A stretch of 64,000 nucleotides of DNA from Embleya scabrispora (GTDB lineage: Bacteria; Actinomycetota; Actinomycetes; Streptomycetales; Streptomycetaceae): assembly GCF_002024165.1 (NCBI RefSeq), contig NZ_MWQN01000001.1, positions 6,324,001 to 6,388,000 on the forward strand, given 5' to 3'. The translations under genes and the position numbers were made by a program. Of this stretch, positions 40,110 to 48,653 are shown piece after piece (position 1 is the first letter of the stretch; every line of letters begins with the position of its first letter). The notes below the pieces were generated by a model that did not search any database, was not told where the DNA came from, and saw nothing but the letters and a program-made list of their open reading frames with translations.

Positions 40110-41084
40110 GTGGCTTATCCGGTGAATGTCGATGTCGTGCCCCTCGAGACCTATCCCGATCTGGATGAACTCCAGCGGCTCGGGGTCGGGGCGTTGCTGA
40201 GTGATGGGCTCGATGCCGTGGAGGGGTTCGAGGAGGCGGATGGGGTCGGGGTGGATCTGGTGGACCATCGGGTCGCGCCTCGGTCGGATGGGGCCGGGGT
40301 GTTGTTGTCGGTGGACGCGCCGACACTGGAGGCGGCCGAGCGGACGGCTCGGCAGATCGTGCTCGCGGTGTTGGAGGCCAGCGTGTTGCTCGCGGATTGG
40401 CGGGTGGTGCGTAGCGAGGTGCAGTTGCACGACGAACTCGTGTACGAGAGTTTGCTGGCCGCCGAGGGGCCGGACGCGCCGGCGGAGGATCCGACCATGC
40501 GGGCGCGGCGGCCGATGCCGGAGGAGCGGCTGCGGATCGAGCGGCAGGCGGCGGGGGTGCGGGCGTTCGGGCTCGACGCGTTCGGGTGTGAGCCCGACAC
40601 CGCGCAGCCCGACGTGCCGGAGGAGAAGGCCCGGCTCGCGGCGGGCGCCGTGGCCGCCTCCGTCGGGGTTTTGATCGACCTCCTCTTCACCGACCTCGTC
40701 AATCTCCGCGAGGAGGACGGCGCCTCGTTCTTCGTCCTCGACGCGTTGCCGCTGACCGAGGAGGGGTTCGTCCGGCGCTTCGTGGTGGCCGCGGTCACCG
40801 TCACCGGGCGGCTCGCCGGCAGCGAGTGGGCGCCGCCCGGCTGCTTCGCCGAGGAGATGGCGCTGCGGTTGCTGGTGGATCAGGCGGCGTCGCTGCTGGA
40901 GCGGCACGGGCTGTACGACGACGACGTCGAGGCCGCCTTCGTGACCTTCAGCGACGCGGCCTCCGACGACCCCGAGAGCGTCGAGCCGCGCCTGTCGGAC
41001 CCCGGCCCGGAGGAGTGGTTCGACCCCATCGTGCCCGGGCGGGCCGTACACGGATATCTGAGAGCGAACCGACATGAGTGGTGA
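40110..41084 (+). CDS. Conserved-looking hypothetical protein
   Basis: A 324-residue acidic protein, first host gene beyond the prophage. It is mostly mixed alpha/beta without catalytic motifs (YPDLDELQRLGVGALLSDGL; ARQIVLAVLEASVLLADWRV; LAAGAVAASVGVLIDLLFTD). The start GTG 40110 or 40122 is uncertain. It overlaps the AraC gene by 11 bases, suggesting co-transcription. Function unknown. Confidence 0.62.
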   Translation: MAYPVNVDVVPLETYPDLDELQRLGVGALLSDGLDAVEGFEEADGVGVDLVDHRVAPRSDGAGVLLSVDAPTLEAAERTARQIVLAVLEASVLLADWRVVRSEVQLHDELVYESLLAAEGPDAPAEDPTMRARRPMPEERLRIERQAAGVRAFGLDAFGCEPDTAQPDVPEEKARLAAGAVAASVGVLIDLLFTDLVNLREEDGASFFVLDALPLTEEGFVRRFVVAAVTVTGRLAGSEWAPPGCFAEEMALRLLVDQAASLLERHGLYDDDVEAAFVTFSDAASDDPESVEPRLSDPGPEEWFDPIVPGRAVHGYLRANRHEW

Positions 41085-41967
41085 GCCCGACCCCGGGGCA
41101 CGACGCGCGGGCCGAGGCGGCGGCGACGCCCTCGGCCCCGCCGCCGTGGACCGCGCCGTGTGGACCCGCGTACACGGCGTCCAGGACGCGCCCCTCGACC
41201 TGATGACCGCCCGCTTCCGGCGGCACCGCTACGCCCCGCACGCGCACGAGGAGTACGCGATCGGCGTCTGCGTCGAGGGCATCGAGCAGATCAACTACCG
41301 AGGCGCCGTACACCGCTCCGGCCCCGGCGCGGTGGTCGTCGCCGAGCCGGGCGAGACGCACACCGGCGGGCCGGGCATCCCCGAGGGGTACGCCTACCGG
41401 GTCTTCTACCCCTCCACCACCCTGGTCGGCGAGGACCTGCCCGGCCCCGCGCCGCACTTCCCGTCGCTGATCGTCGCCGACCCGGCGCTCGCCGCCGAGA
41501 TGGTCGCCGTACACGTGCACCTGACCGCCGGCGGGGACGCCTTCGAGGGCGAGTCCCGGCTCGTGGAGGTGCTGCGCGCCCTCGTCGGCCGACACGCGGT
41601 CCGCGAGCAGGCGCGCCGCCGCACCTCGCCGGACGCCGCCCGGGTGGCCCGCGCCGTCCGGGAGCGGCTGGCCGACCAGCTCGTCGAGCCGCCGTCGCTG
41701 AGCGAGCTGGCGGCCGGGATCGGCCTGTCCCGCTACCAGACCCTGCGCGCCTTCCGCGACGTGGCGGGCCTGCCCCCGTACGCCTGGCTCGCCCAGCACC
41801 GCGTCGCCCGCGCCCAGGAGCTCCTGGCCCGCGGGATGACGCCCGCCGGGGCCGCCTTGGCCGTCGGCTTCGCGGACCAGGCGCATTTGGGCCGGTGGTT
41901 TCGCCGCGTACTCGGCGTCACGCCCGCCGGCTACCGCAGCAGCGTGCTGCGCGACAGCGTGCTGTAG
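41074..41967 (+). CDS. AraC-family transcriptional regulator
   Basis: A 297-residue regulator. The N-terminal cupin-type sensor (residues about 30-150) contains HRYAPHAHEEYAIGVCVEG and GAVVVAEPGETHTGG, an arrangement of AraC-type ligand barrels. The C-terminal double helix-turn-helix (about 190-290) has LSELAAGIGLSRYQTLRAF and the signature AVGFADQAHLGRWFRRVLG. It precedes an EamA exporter and likely controls it. Confidence 0.9.
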   Translation: MSGEPDPGARRAGRGGGDALGPAAVDRAVWTRVHGVQDAPLDLMTARFRRHRYAPHAHEEYAIGVCVEGIEQINYRGAVHRSGPGAVVVAEPGETHTGGPGIPEGYAYRVFYPSTTLVGEDLPGPAPHFPSLIVADPALAAEMVAVHVHLTAGGDAFEGESRLVEVLRALVGRHAVREQARRRTSPDAARVARAVRERLADQLVEPPSLSELAAGIGLSRYQTLRAFRDVAGLPPYAWLAQHRVARAQELLARGMTPAGAALAVGFADQAHLGRWFRRVLGVTPAGYRSSVLRDSVL

Positions 41968-42050
41968 CACGCCGTGCAACAACGTTCTAGACCGATCGGC
42001 CCCGCGTGGTCGATCATCCTCTTCGATCCAGAGATTGAGGGGACACGGCC

Positions 42051-42995
42051 GTGAGTCGTCGTGGAGCGTTGTTGTTCGCGTGCATGTGCGTGATCTGGGG
42101 GATCCCATACCTGCTGATCAAGGTCGCGGTGGACGAGGTGTCGCCGGGCGTGCTGGTGTTCGCGCGTACCGGGATCGGCGCCCTGCTGCTGTTGCCGTTC
42201 GCGCTGCGCGGCGGGGGGATGCGCGGGCTGGCGCCGTACAAGTGGCCGCTGCTCGTCTTCGCGGTGACCGAGTTCGTCGGGCCGTGGTGGCTGCTCTCGG
42301 ACGCCGAGCGGCGGCTGTCCAGCTCGACCACCGGGCTGCTGATCGCGTCCGTGCCGATCTTCGGGGCGGTACTGGTCTACCTGACCGGCGGCACCGAGCG
42401 GATGGGACCGGTGCGGTGGGCCGGGCTCGCGATCGGGTTCGGCGGGGTCGCGGTACTGGCCGGGCCGACGCTGGGCGGCGGCGACCCGTGGGCGGCGGTC
42501 GAGGTATTGGCCACGGCCCTGTGCTACGCGGGCGCGGCGCTGGTGGCCGAGCGCCGGCTCAAGGATGTGCCGAGCCTGCCGATGACCGTGGTGTGCCTCG
42601 GCTTCACCGCACTGGTGTACACCCCGCTCGCCGCCGTGCAGTGGCCGGCGCACGCGCCGGGCGGCAAGGCGCTCGCCGCGATCGGCGTACTGGCCCTGGT
42701 GTGCACGGCGATCGCGATGGTGATCTTCTTCGAACTGGTCCGCGAGGTCGGCGCGGCCCGCGCCACGGTCATCACGTACGTCAACCCGGCGGTCGCGGTG
42801 GCGGCCGGCGTGCTGATCCTGGACGAGACGTTCACCCTCGCGATCGGCGCCTCGTTCGTCCTGATCCTGGGCGGAGCGGTACTGGCCACCCGCAAGAACG
42901 CCGCGCCCGCCGACGCGGACACCAAGGGGATCGAGGCGGCCGAGGCGACCGACGACCTGCCCGGGGCCAAGGACGCCTCGACGCGGAGCAGTTGA
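42051..42995 (+). CDS. EamA/DMT-superfamily exporter
   Basis: A 314-residue inner membrane protein with about ten transmembrane helices in two EamA halves (first half opens FACMCVIWGIPYLLIKVAV; second half has TAIAMVIFFELVREVGAARA followed by TYVNPAVAVAAGVLIL). The tail is hydrophilic. It probably exports a metabolite or amino acid. GAGGGG precedes GTG 42051. AraC plus DMT exporter is a common pairing. Confidence 0.9.
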   Translation: MSRRGALLFACMCVIWGIPYLLIKVAVDEVSPGVLVFARTGIGALLLLPFALRGGGMRGLAPYKWPLLVFAVTEFVGPWWLLSDAERRLSSSTTGLLIASVPIFGAVLVYLTGGTERMGPVRWAGLAIGFGGVAVLAGPTLGGGDPWAAVEVLATALCYAGAALVAERRLKDVPSLPMTVVCLGFTALVYTPLAAVQWPAHAPGGKALAAIGVLALVCTAIAMVIFFELVREVGAARATVITYVNPAVAVAAGVLILDETFTLAIGASFVLILGGAVLATRKNAAPADADTKGIEAAEATDDLPGAKDASTRSS

Positions 42996-43124
42996 CCCCG
43001 GGCCGGGTGGAGGGCGCCGGCGGCCGGGACCGCACCCGCAGCCGCCCACCCCCACCACAACCCATCGACGACAAACGCCCGTTCCCCTCGGACGCCGCCC
43101 GCCCCCGCGTGGCATCGTGGCGGG

Positions 43125-44375
43125 ATGACGAGCCATGGGGGAACCGATCCGCACCCGAGCGGCACCGGCCGTAAGCACCGCTCACGCCGGCCCACGGAAG
43201 CCGAACTGCGCGCCGTGATCGAGCCGTTGGCCGAGATCGAACGGCTGCCCACCTCGGCCGGCGAGCGGGAGGCCGCGCACCGGATAGCCGATCTGCTGCG
43301 CACGCTGGGCGCGACCGACGCCGCGGTCGAGGAGGAGCCGGCGTACACCTCCTACGCCCGCCCGATCGGCACCCTCACCGCCCTGGCCACCGCCGCCGGC
43401 CTGCTCGCCGGCCGCTCCCGCCTCGCCGCAACGGCGGTCGCGGCCGCGGCGACCCTGGGCATCGCCGACGACATCTCCTACCGCCACCAATACGCCCGCC
43501 GAGCCCTCGGCGGTCGCCGGCGCAGCGCCCACAACGTGGTTGCCTCCGTCGGTGACCCGGACGCGCCACGCACCCTCGTGGTGACCGCCCACCACGACGC
43601 GGCGCCCACCGGCGCGGTGTTCGACGAACGAGCCGCACGCTGGTTCGCCACCCGCTACCCGCACCTGATCGACCGGGTGAGCGAGAACCCGCCGCTGTGG
43701 TGGCCGGTCGTCGCCGGCCCCGCCCTGATCGCGCTCGGCGCGGCCACCGGCGCCAAGAGCCTGCGCCGCGCCGGCATCGGCCTCGCCGCCCTGTCCACCG
43801 CCGCGTTCACCCAGATCGGCCGCAGCCGCGCGGTCCCCGGCGCCAACGACAACCTGTCGGGGGTGGCCGTACTGGTCGCCCTCGCCCGCACACTGCGCGC
43901 CGAACCCGTCAACGGCGTAAGGGTGTTGCTCGTCTCCGCCGGCGCCGAAGAGGCCCTGCAGGAGGGCATCCGCGGCTTCGCCCGCCGACACTTCCCCGAC
44001 CTCGACCGCGAACGCACCTGGTTCCTGAACGTCGATACCGTCGGCTCCGGAAACCTCGTACTCCTCGAAGCCGAGGGCCCGTTGCGCATGGAGCCCTACG
44101 ACGTCCCGTTCAACAACCTGCTCTCCGAGTGCGCCACCCGCAACGACATCAAGGTCCTGACCGGCCTGCGCTCGCGCAGCTCCACCGACGGCGTGGTGCC
44201 CAACCGGCACGGCTACCCCACCGCGACGCTCGTCTCCATCGACGACCAGAAGCTGATCCCGCACTACCACCTGCACACCGACCTGCCCGAACACGTCGAC
44301 TACGACTGCGTCGCCGACGCCTGCGCCCTGGCCGAAGCCGCCGCCCGGGCGCTGGCACCGCAGCCAACCGAATAG
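43125..44375 (+). CDS. M28-family metallopeptidase
   Basis: A 416-residue zinc aminopeptidase-like protein. Metal ligands appear in VVTAHHDAAPTG, GANDNLSGVAVL, SAGAEEALQEG and the late HYHLHTDLPEH. Two hydrophobic segments inside the first half (LTALATAAGLLAGRSRLAA; VAGPALIALGAATGA) suggest membrane attachment. Ends before a low-complexity stretch. Confidence 0.88.
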   Translation: MTSHGGTDPHPSGTGRKHRSRRPTEAELRAVIEPLAEIERLPTSAGEREAAHRIADLLRTLGATDAAVEEEPAYTSYARPIGTLTALATAAGLLAGRSRLAATAVAAAATLGIADDISYRHQYARRALGGRRRSAHNVVASVGDPDAPRTLVVTAHHDAAPTGAVFDERAARWFATRYPHLIDRVSENPPLWWPVVAGPALIALGAATGAKSLRRAGIGLAALSTAAFTQIGRSRAVPGANDNLSGVAVLVALARTLRAEPVNGVRVLLVSAGAEEALQEGIRGFARRHFPDLDRERTWFLNVDTVGSGNLVLLEAEGPLRMEPYDVPFNNLLSECATRNDIKVLTGLRSRSSTDGVVPNRHGYPTATLVSIDDQKLIPHYHLHTDLPEHVDYDCVADACALAEAAARALAPQPTE

Positions 44376-44383
44376 GCCGACGC

Positions 44384-44475
44384 CCGACCCGCGCCCGCGC
44401 CCGACCCCCGCCCACACCCGCAAACGACCCACACCCGCGCCCACACCCGCACCCGCAGCCGATCCCTACCCACTC
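44384..44475. repeat. Low-complexity cytosine-rich stretch
   Basis: Irregular repeats of CCCGCGCCCGA/CCCACACCCGCA units fill most of the gap between the converging peptidase and nuclease genes. Frames reading through it are composition artefacts. It may act as a transcription stop. Confidence 0.6.
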
Positions 44476-44556
44476 CCGCAAAACGCCTCGCGCCCGATGC
44501 CGAAACCACCGACACCGGGCGCGAGTCGACGCACCATCACCTCGAAGCAGTTCCGG

Positions 44557-47064
44557 CTACGAACGCTCGAACAGCTCCTCCCACAACCGCTCCAGCCGGT
44601 CCAGGAAGTCGTTGCCCGTACTGGGATGCACGCGCAGCACCTGCGGATCGTGATCGCTCGCCTGGTCCGCGAACGCCGCGTTCACGTGCACGATGTCGTA
44701 CTCGAATCGGGTGAGCCGAGGGCTGGTCAGAATGTGGTCGAGCATCTGGCTGTTGCCGTTGAACACATACCCCCACCGCTCGTTCGCCGGCAGCGTGTCG
44801 ACCATCGTGCGCAGCGCCCCGCCGTCCGTGAGCGTCTTCAACGTCGGGGAGAACGCGAAGTCGTTCAGGTCGCCGAGCAGTACCAGGTTCGCCCGCGGGT
44901 CGGAGCGGAGCAGTTCGTCCACGAAGGCGCGCAGCACCTTCGCCTGCGCCACCCGCTGCACCTCGGAACCGCGCGTCGGCGGCTGGAATCGGCTGTCCAG
45001 CGCCTGGTCGCCGCCCTTGGAGGCGAAGTGGTTCGCGATCACGAACACGGTCTTGCCGCGGAAGCGGAATTCGCCCGCGAGCGGCTTGCGGCTGTTGTCC
45101 CACGCCGCGTCCGTCGGGGCCACCCGGCCCGGGGACTGGGTCAGTTGGGTGCGCCCGAGCCAGTCCTTGCGCACACCCACCGCGCTGGTCGAGCCGCCGC
45201 CGGGACGGTCCACGAACTCCACGCGCGTAGCGTCGAAGAGGAACGCCGTGCGGATGTTCCCGCCCGGCTGGCCGCCGTCCTTGCCGTCGACCGGCTCGAT
45301 CGAACGCCACGAATAGGCGGGCCCGCCCGCGGCGCTGATCGCCGCGACCAACTGGTCCAGGGTCTGATTCGCGGCCACCACACCGTCGTTGGTGGGCCCG
45401 CTGTTGTCCTGGATCTCCTCCAGGGCCACCACGTCGGGCGTCGACAGGTTGGTGACGATGCCCTTCGCGAGGCGGTCGAACTTCGCCTGCGGGTCCTTGG
45501 GGGAGAGGTTCTCCACGTTGTAGGTGGCGACCGCGAGTTCGGAGTTCTTCTGATCCCGCGTGGTCTCCGGCGTCAACGCGCCCTTGGTGACCTTGCCCAG
45601 GGTCGTCGCGGCCAGCGTGTACCCGCCGAACTGGTCGTAGGTGAACGGGCCCGTGGTCTCGCCGGTGAGCGTGTCGCCGACGTTCGCCTGCGGGAACGGC
45701 TCCTGGGCGAACGGGATCAGCGAGGAGACCTTGATCCGACCGCTGTTCTGCGCGTCGTAGCCGGCGTACAGCGTGCCGCCCTGCGCGGTCGGGTTCTGCG
45801 TCGGCTCGACGGTGACCCACAACTCGCCGTGCGAGTTGCTCGGGCCGACCACACGCGAGTCGGCTACGCGCGTCAATTGGCCTTCGAGCGACTCGTACAG
45901 GTCCAACGCGTACTTCGTCGGCTCCAGCGGCAGCGCCTCGATCGACGGCGCCCCGACGGGCACGTACGCGTCCGGCACGGTGGCCGCGTCGAGCAGCACG
46001 GGGGCGGGCAGCGCCTGACCGGAGGCGTCGATTACCCAGGTGGCGTCGGCGAGTTGGGTCAACGACTGGCCGCCGATGTCCGCGCCCCCCGGATAGAACT
46101 CGTCGACCCGACCGGTCACCTTCACCGCGTCGCCGACCGCGACCTTCGGCGTCACCGAACCGGTGAACACGAACAGCCCCTCGGACGTGCGCGGATCGTC
46201 GTCCGCCAGGGTGTCCTGGAACCAAAAGCCGCGCGCGGTACCGAAACCGCGGATGCCGGTGACCACACCGGGCACGCTCGTCACCCGCGCGCCCTTCTTC
46301 GGCGACACCCGCGTGGTGCCCTGGATGTCGTGGATCCGCGCACTGGTCGGCTCCGGCTCGCCGCCGCCCGGGTCGGTCGGACCCTGCCCACGCGCGTTGA
46401 GCGGCGTCGGCGCGCCCGCCGCGAAGTCGGCGCCGTTGTCGTCGGTGTCCGCGAGCGCCGAAGTGCGGGCCACCGAGGTGGAGTTCGTGGTGGCCGCCGC
46501 CGGGGTGCCCTCGCGGACCACCGCGTCGCCGTAGCCGACGACGTCCACGACCCGCCCGTCCGCGAGGCAGTCCGCGGCGGTCAGGCAGGTGAGCGCGGCG
46601 GTGCCGCGGACCAGGGCGACGGTGCCGGTGGTGCCGGACATGTTGATCGCGCCCGCGGCGTCCGGAGCGGGCAGCGCGACGGTGCCGCCCGCGCCCTTGG
46701 CCTCGCCGATCAGGTACCGGCCGCCCGGCGCCACCGAGCCGGTCAGGGCGGTGACCTGCCAGGCCGAGGTCGGCTTGGGCGCGGCCGGGAGGTATTGCAC
46801 GCTCCAACCGTCGACCGCGACCGCGGCCGAACCCTTGTTGGCCAACTCGACGAAGTCGTTGGTCAGGGTCGCGCCGCTGTTGCCGCCACCGCCGTACACT
46901 TCGGCGAGCAGTACGTCCACGGCCGGCGCCGCGACGGCCGGAGCGGGCGCGACGACGAGCGCGGTGCCGGCGAGGGCGCCGGCCACGGTCGTGGCCACGA
47001 CACCGATCCGGCGCCGCGATACCGACGCGGATCGTCGTCGAGACGATTGCTGACGGAATGTCAC
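44557..47064 (-). CDS. Secreted ExeM/NucH-type nuclease with lamin-tail domain
   Basis: An 835-residue extracellular protein. An Arg-rich signal peptide with a hydrophobic core and APAVAAPA cleavage region is followed by a lamin-tail-like domain (residues about 35-180: DVLLAEVYGGGGNSG; NDFVELANKGSAAVAVDGW), an OB-rich middle (RIHDIQGTTRVSPKKGARVT) and a C-terminal endonuclease/exonuclease/phosphatase domain with ATYNVENLSPKD, VALEEIQDN, VIANHFASKGGD, LLGDLNDF and ASDHDPQVL. It would degrade extracellular DNA, giving phosphate and nucleosides. GTG 47064 follows CGGAGGCTCTGG. Confidence 0.9.
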   Translation of the reverse strand: MTFRQQSSRRRSASVSRRRIGVVATTVAGALAGTALVVAPAPAVAAPAVDVLLAEVYGGGGNSGATLTNDFVELANKGSAAVAVDGWSVQYLPAAPKPTSAWQVTALTGSVAPGGRYLIGEAKGAGGTVALPAPDAAGAINMSGTTGTVALVRGTAALTCLTAADCLADGRVVDVVGYGDAVVREGTPAAATTNSTSVARTSALADTDDNGADFAAGAPTPLNARGQGPTDPGGGEPEPTSARIHDIQGTTRVSPKKGARVTSVPGVVTGIRGFGTARGFWFQDTLADDDPRTSEGLFVFTGSVTPKVAVGDAVKVTGRVDEFYPGGADIGGQSLTQLADATWVIDASGQALPAPVLLDAATVPDAYVPVGAPSIEALPLEPTKYALDLYESLEGQLTRVADSRVVGPSNSHGELWVTVEPTQNPTAQGGTLYAGYDAQNSGRIKVSSLIPFAQEPFPQANVGDTLTGETTGPFTYDQFGGYTLAATTLGKVTKGALTPETTRDQKNSELAVATYNVENLSPKDPQAKFDRLAKGIVTNLSTPDVVALEEIQDNSGPTNDGVVAANQTLDQLVAAISAAGGPAYSWRSIEPVDGKDGGQPGGNIRTAFLFDATRVEFVDRPGGGSTSAVGVRKDWLGRTQLTQSPGRVAPTDAAWDNSRKPLAGEFRFRGKTVFVIANHFASKGGDQALDSRFQPPTRGSEVQRVAQAKVLRAFVDELLRSDPRANLVLLGDLNDFAFSPTLKTLTDGGALRTMVDTLPANERWGYVFNGNSQMLDHILTSPRLTRFEYDIVHVNAAFADQASDHDPQVLRVHPSTGNDFLDRLERLWEELFERS

Positions 47065-47114
47065 CCAGAGCCTCCGAAATGTGAAAGGGACAGGTTCGGG
47101 ACATTCTCCGGACT

Positions 47115-47170
47115 CCGGGTGAACGGCGTCCATCGTTTGGGCGGCCCAAAGGGAGCCAAGGTTCACCCGG
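47115..47170 (-). promoter_or_regulatory. Nested stem-loop upstream of the secreted nuclease
   Basis: CCGGGTGAAC (47115-47124) pairs with GTTCACCCGG (47161-47170), and an inner TTTGGG-CGG-CCCAAA hairpin lies between. Each outer arm contains GTTCACC, the core unit of streptomycete PHO boxes, though in inverted rather than direct order. It may be a regulatory site or leader structure of the nuclease message. Confidence 0.45.
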
Positions 47171-47355
47171 CGTCCGAATCTTTTCCGCCCGACCCCTTCG
47201 GGCCCGTCGGCCTTCACACAACGACGCGCCACGCGCCACGCAGCGCGCACAACGCAGCGCGCACATGCACCACGCACCACGCACCGCACCGCAGCGCCCG
47301 GCCCGTCGCAGCCGGCACGCATGGACATCTACGCGACGCCCGCGCGCCGCTTCGG

Positions 47356-47426
47356 AGATGGAGGCGGGATTCGAACCCGCGTACACGGTTTTGCGGACCG
47401 CTGCCTTGCCTCTCGGCCACTCCATC
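47356..47426 (-). tRNA. tRNA-Cys(GCA), variant copy with C33
   Basis: 71 bases: acceptor GATGGAG/CTCCATC, D stem GCC/GGC, anticodon stem GCGGT/ACCGT, loop CCGCAAA (anticodon GCA), T-arm GCGGG-TTCGAAT-CCCGC, discriminator T as expected for cysteine. The base before the anticodon is C instead of the nearly universal U33. All stems pair, so it may be expressed, but decoding could be impaired. Confidence 0.85.
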
Positions 47427-47435
47427 GGGACTACG

Positions 47436-47506
47436 AGGTGGAGACGGGATTCGAACCCGCGTGAACGGCTTTGCAGGCCGCTGCCTAACCTCTCGGCCAC
47501 TCCACC
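47436..47506 (-). tRNA. tRNA-Cys(GCA)
   Basis: 71 bases with acceptor GGTGGAG/CTCCACC, anticodon stem GCGGC/GCCGT, loop CTGCAAA (anticodon GCA, normal T33), T-arm GCGGG-TTCGAAT-CCCGT and discriminator T. No encoded CCA. It lies nine bases upstream of the variant copy and is probably cotranscribed with it. Confidence 0.95.
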
Positions 47507-47753
47507 AGGCCTTTGTGCTCAACCTTTGCCGCCGCCTCGGCCCGGGCGATCCGATGGGCCTCCGCACCGGATCGCCCGGCCCTACGGGGCTGCGCCGCCG
47601 GCCCCCTCCGTCCGGCCACGCACCCTCGAACCGGTCCCGCACCTCGGGATCCCCGTTACGCACGCGTCCCGACGTGCGCACATCCCACAGGACCGACACC
47701 GACCCGACCGAAGCCGGACCGGCGAACTCCGCGAACCTCGCGGGTCGTCCGGC

Positions 47754-48653
47754 TCACCCCAACGCGGCCCGATCCTGCGCCGACGCCCACTGCGCGGCGG
47801 TCGGCGACGCCGGCGATTCGGGGAATCGCCGCTGCCGGCTCTCCGCCAGCACCGCGAGATCCGTGGTCTCCCGGAACTCCGGCCGGCTGTACAGGTCACG
47901 CGCGTACGCCCACAGGTGCGGGTAGTCGACCAGCGTGCGCCCGTCCTCGGCGATCGCCGCCCGGTACGTCTCCGTGAAGCGCACCAGCTTCACCCAGAAC
48001 CGGACGTCCGAGATGGTCAGCCGATCCCCGAACAGGTAGCGCTTGTCGGCCAGATGCGCGTCCGAGCGCTCCAGGGTATGGATCGTCTCACCCTCCTCCG
48101 ACGTCCACAGTCCGCCCTTGCGCGCGGCGGTGGCGAAGTCGGTGTCGGTGATGTCGATCGCCTCGCGCAGATCCTCCGGGTACAGGTCCACGGCCTGTTC
48201 GCCGACCAACTCCGGGAAGGCGACGGCGAGATCGTTCGGGATGGCGTCGTAGGCGTTGGACACGATCCGCTGCGTCTGCCGATCCCACAGCGTCGGCACC
48301 GAGATGTGTCCCGCGTACCCGGGCACGGTCGCTTCGTACGCCTCCCGCAGCAGGGTGAACCCGTTCACCGGATCCGGGCCGAACCGCTCCCGGAACGCCC
48401 AGCCGCGGGCGTCGCGTTCCTCGTCCACGTACGACGCGCCGACGATCCCGGTGAGACCGCGCGCATGTCGTACGATCGCGACGATGTGCGCCCACGGGCA
48501 ACCGTGCGCCAGGTACACGTGATATCGCCCGGCCTCCGCCGGAAACTCGGCGTCACCGATCGCTCCGACGAACGGATACTCCGGGTTCGTCACGCCGTAC
48601 GGTCCGTAGCGGTCGAGATCGACGGGGCTCGCATAACCGAGTTGTATGGTCAC
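47754..48653 (-). CDS. ECM4/Xi-class thiol transferase (glutathionyl-hydroquinone reductase-like)
   Basis: A 299-residue GST-superfamily enzyme. The thioredoxin-like half has the catalytic-site motif AHGCPWAHIVAI near residue 51. The all-helical C-terminal half has YLFGDRLTISDVRFWVKLV and YPHLWAYARDLY. Members reduce S-conjugates of quinones; in actinomycetes lacking glutathione another thiol is probably used. It overlaps the FAD/NAD(P) gene by four bases and is the second gene of a unit with a Cys-type leader peptide, which points to sulfur metabolism. Confidence 0.87.
   Translation of the reverse strand: MTIQLGYASPVDLDRYGPYGVTNPEYPFVGAIGDAEFPAEAGRYHVYLAHGCPWAHIVAIVRHARGLTGIVGASYVDEERDARGWAFRERFGPDPVNGFTLLREAYEATVPGYAGHISVPTLWDRQTQRIVSNAYDAIPNDLAVAFPELVGEQAVDLYPEDLREAIDITDTDFATAARKGGLWTSEEGETIHTLERSDAHLADKRYLFGDRLTISDVRFWVKLVRFTETYRAAIAEDGRTLVDYPHLWAYARDLYSRPEFRETTDLAVLAESRQRRFPESPASPTAAQWASAQDRAALG

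Noticed and set aside
40110-44375. Extension of the prophage beyond tRNA-Pro
   Set aside because: The genes are ordinary chromosomal types (AraC regulator, exporter, peptidase), and the integrase-tRNA junction marks the end of the element.
44376-44556. Proline/arginine/histidine-repeat proteins in the C-rich tract
   Set aside because: They arise only from the low-complexity DNA; no start signals.
47222-47310. Irregular ACGCGCC/GCAGCGCGCAC repeats as a functional array
   Set aside because: Short, irregular and without hairpin potential beyond chance in GC-rich DNA.
44497-47925. A 1142-codon rightward open frame
   Set aside because: It is antisense to the secreted nuclease and the two tRNA-Cys genes; composition is arginine/proline-rich without domains.
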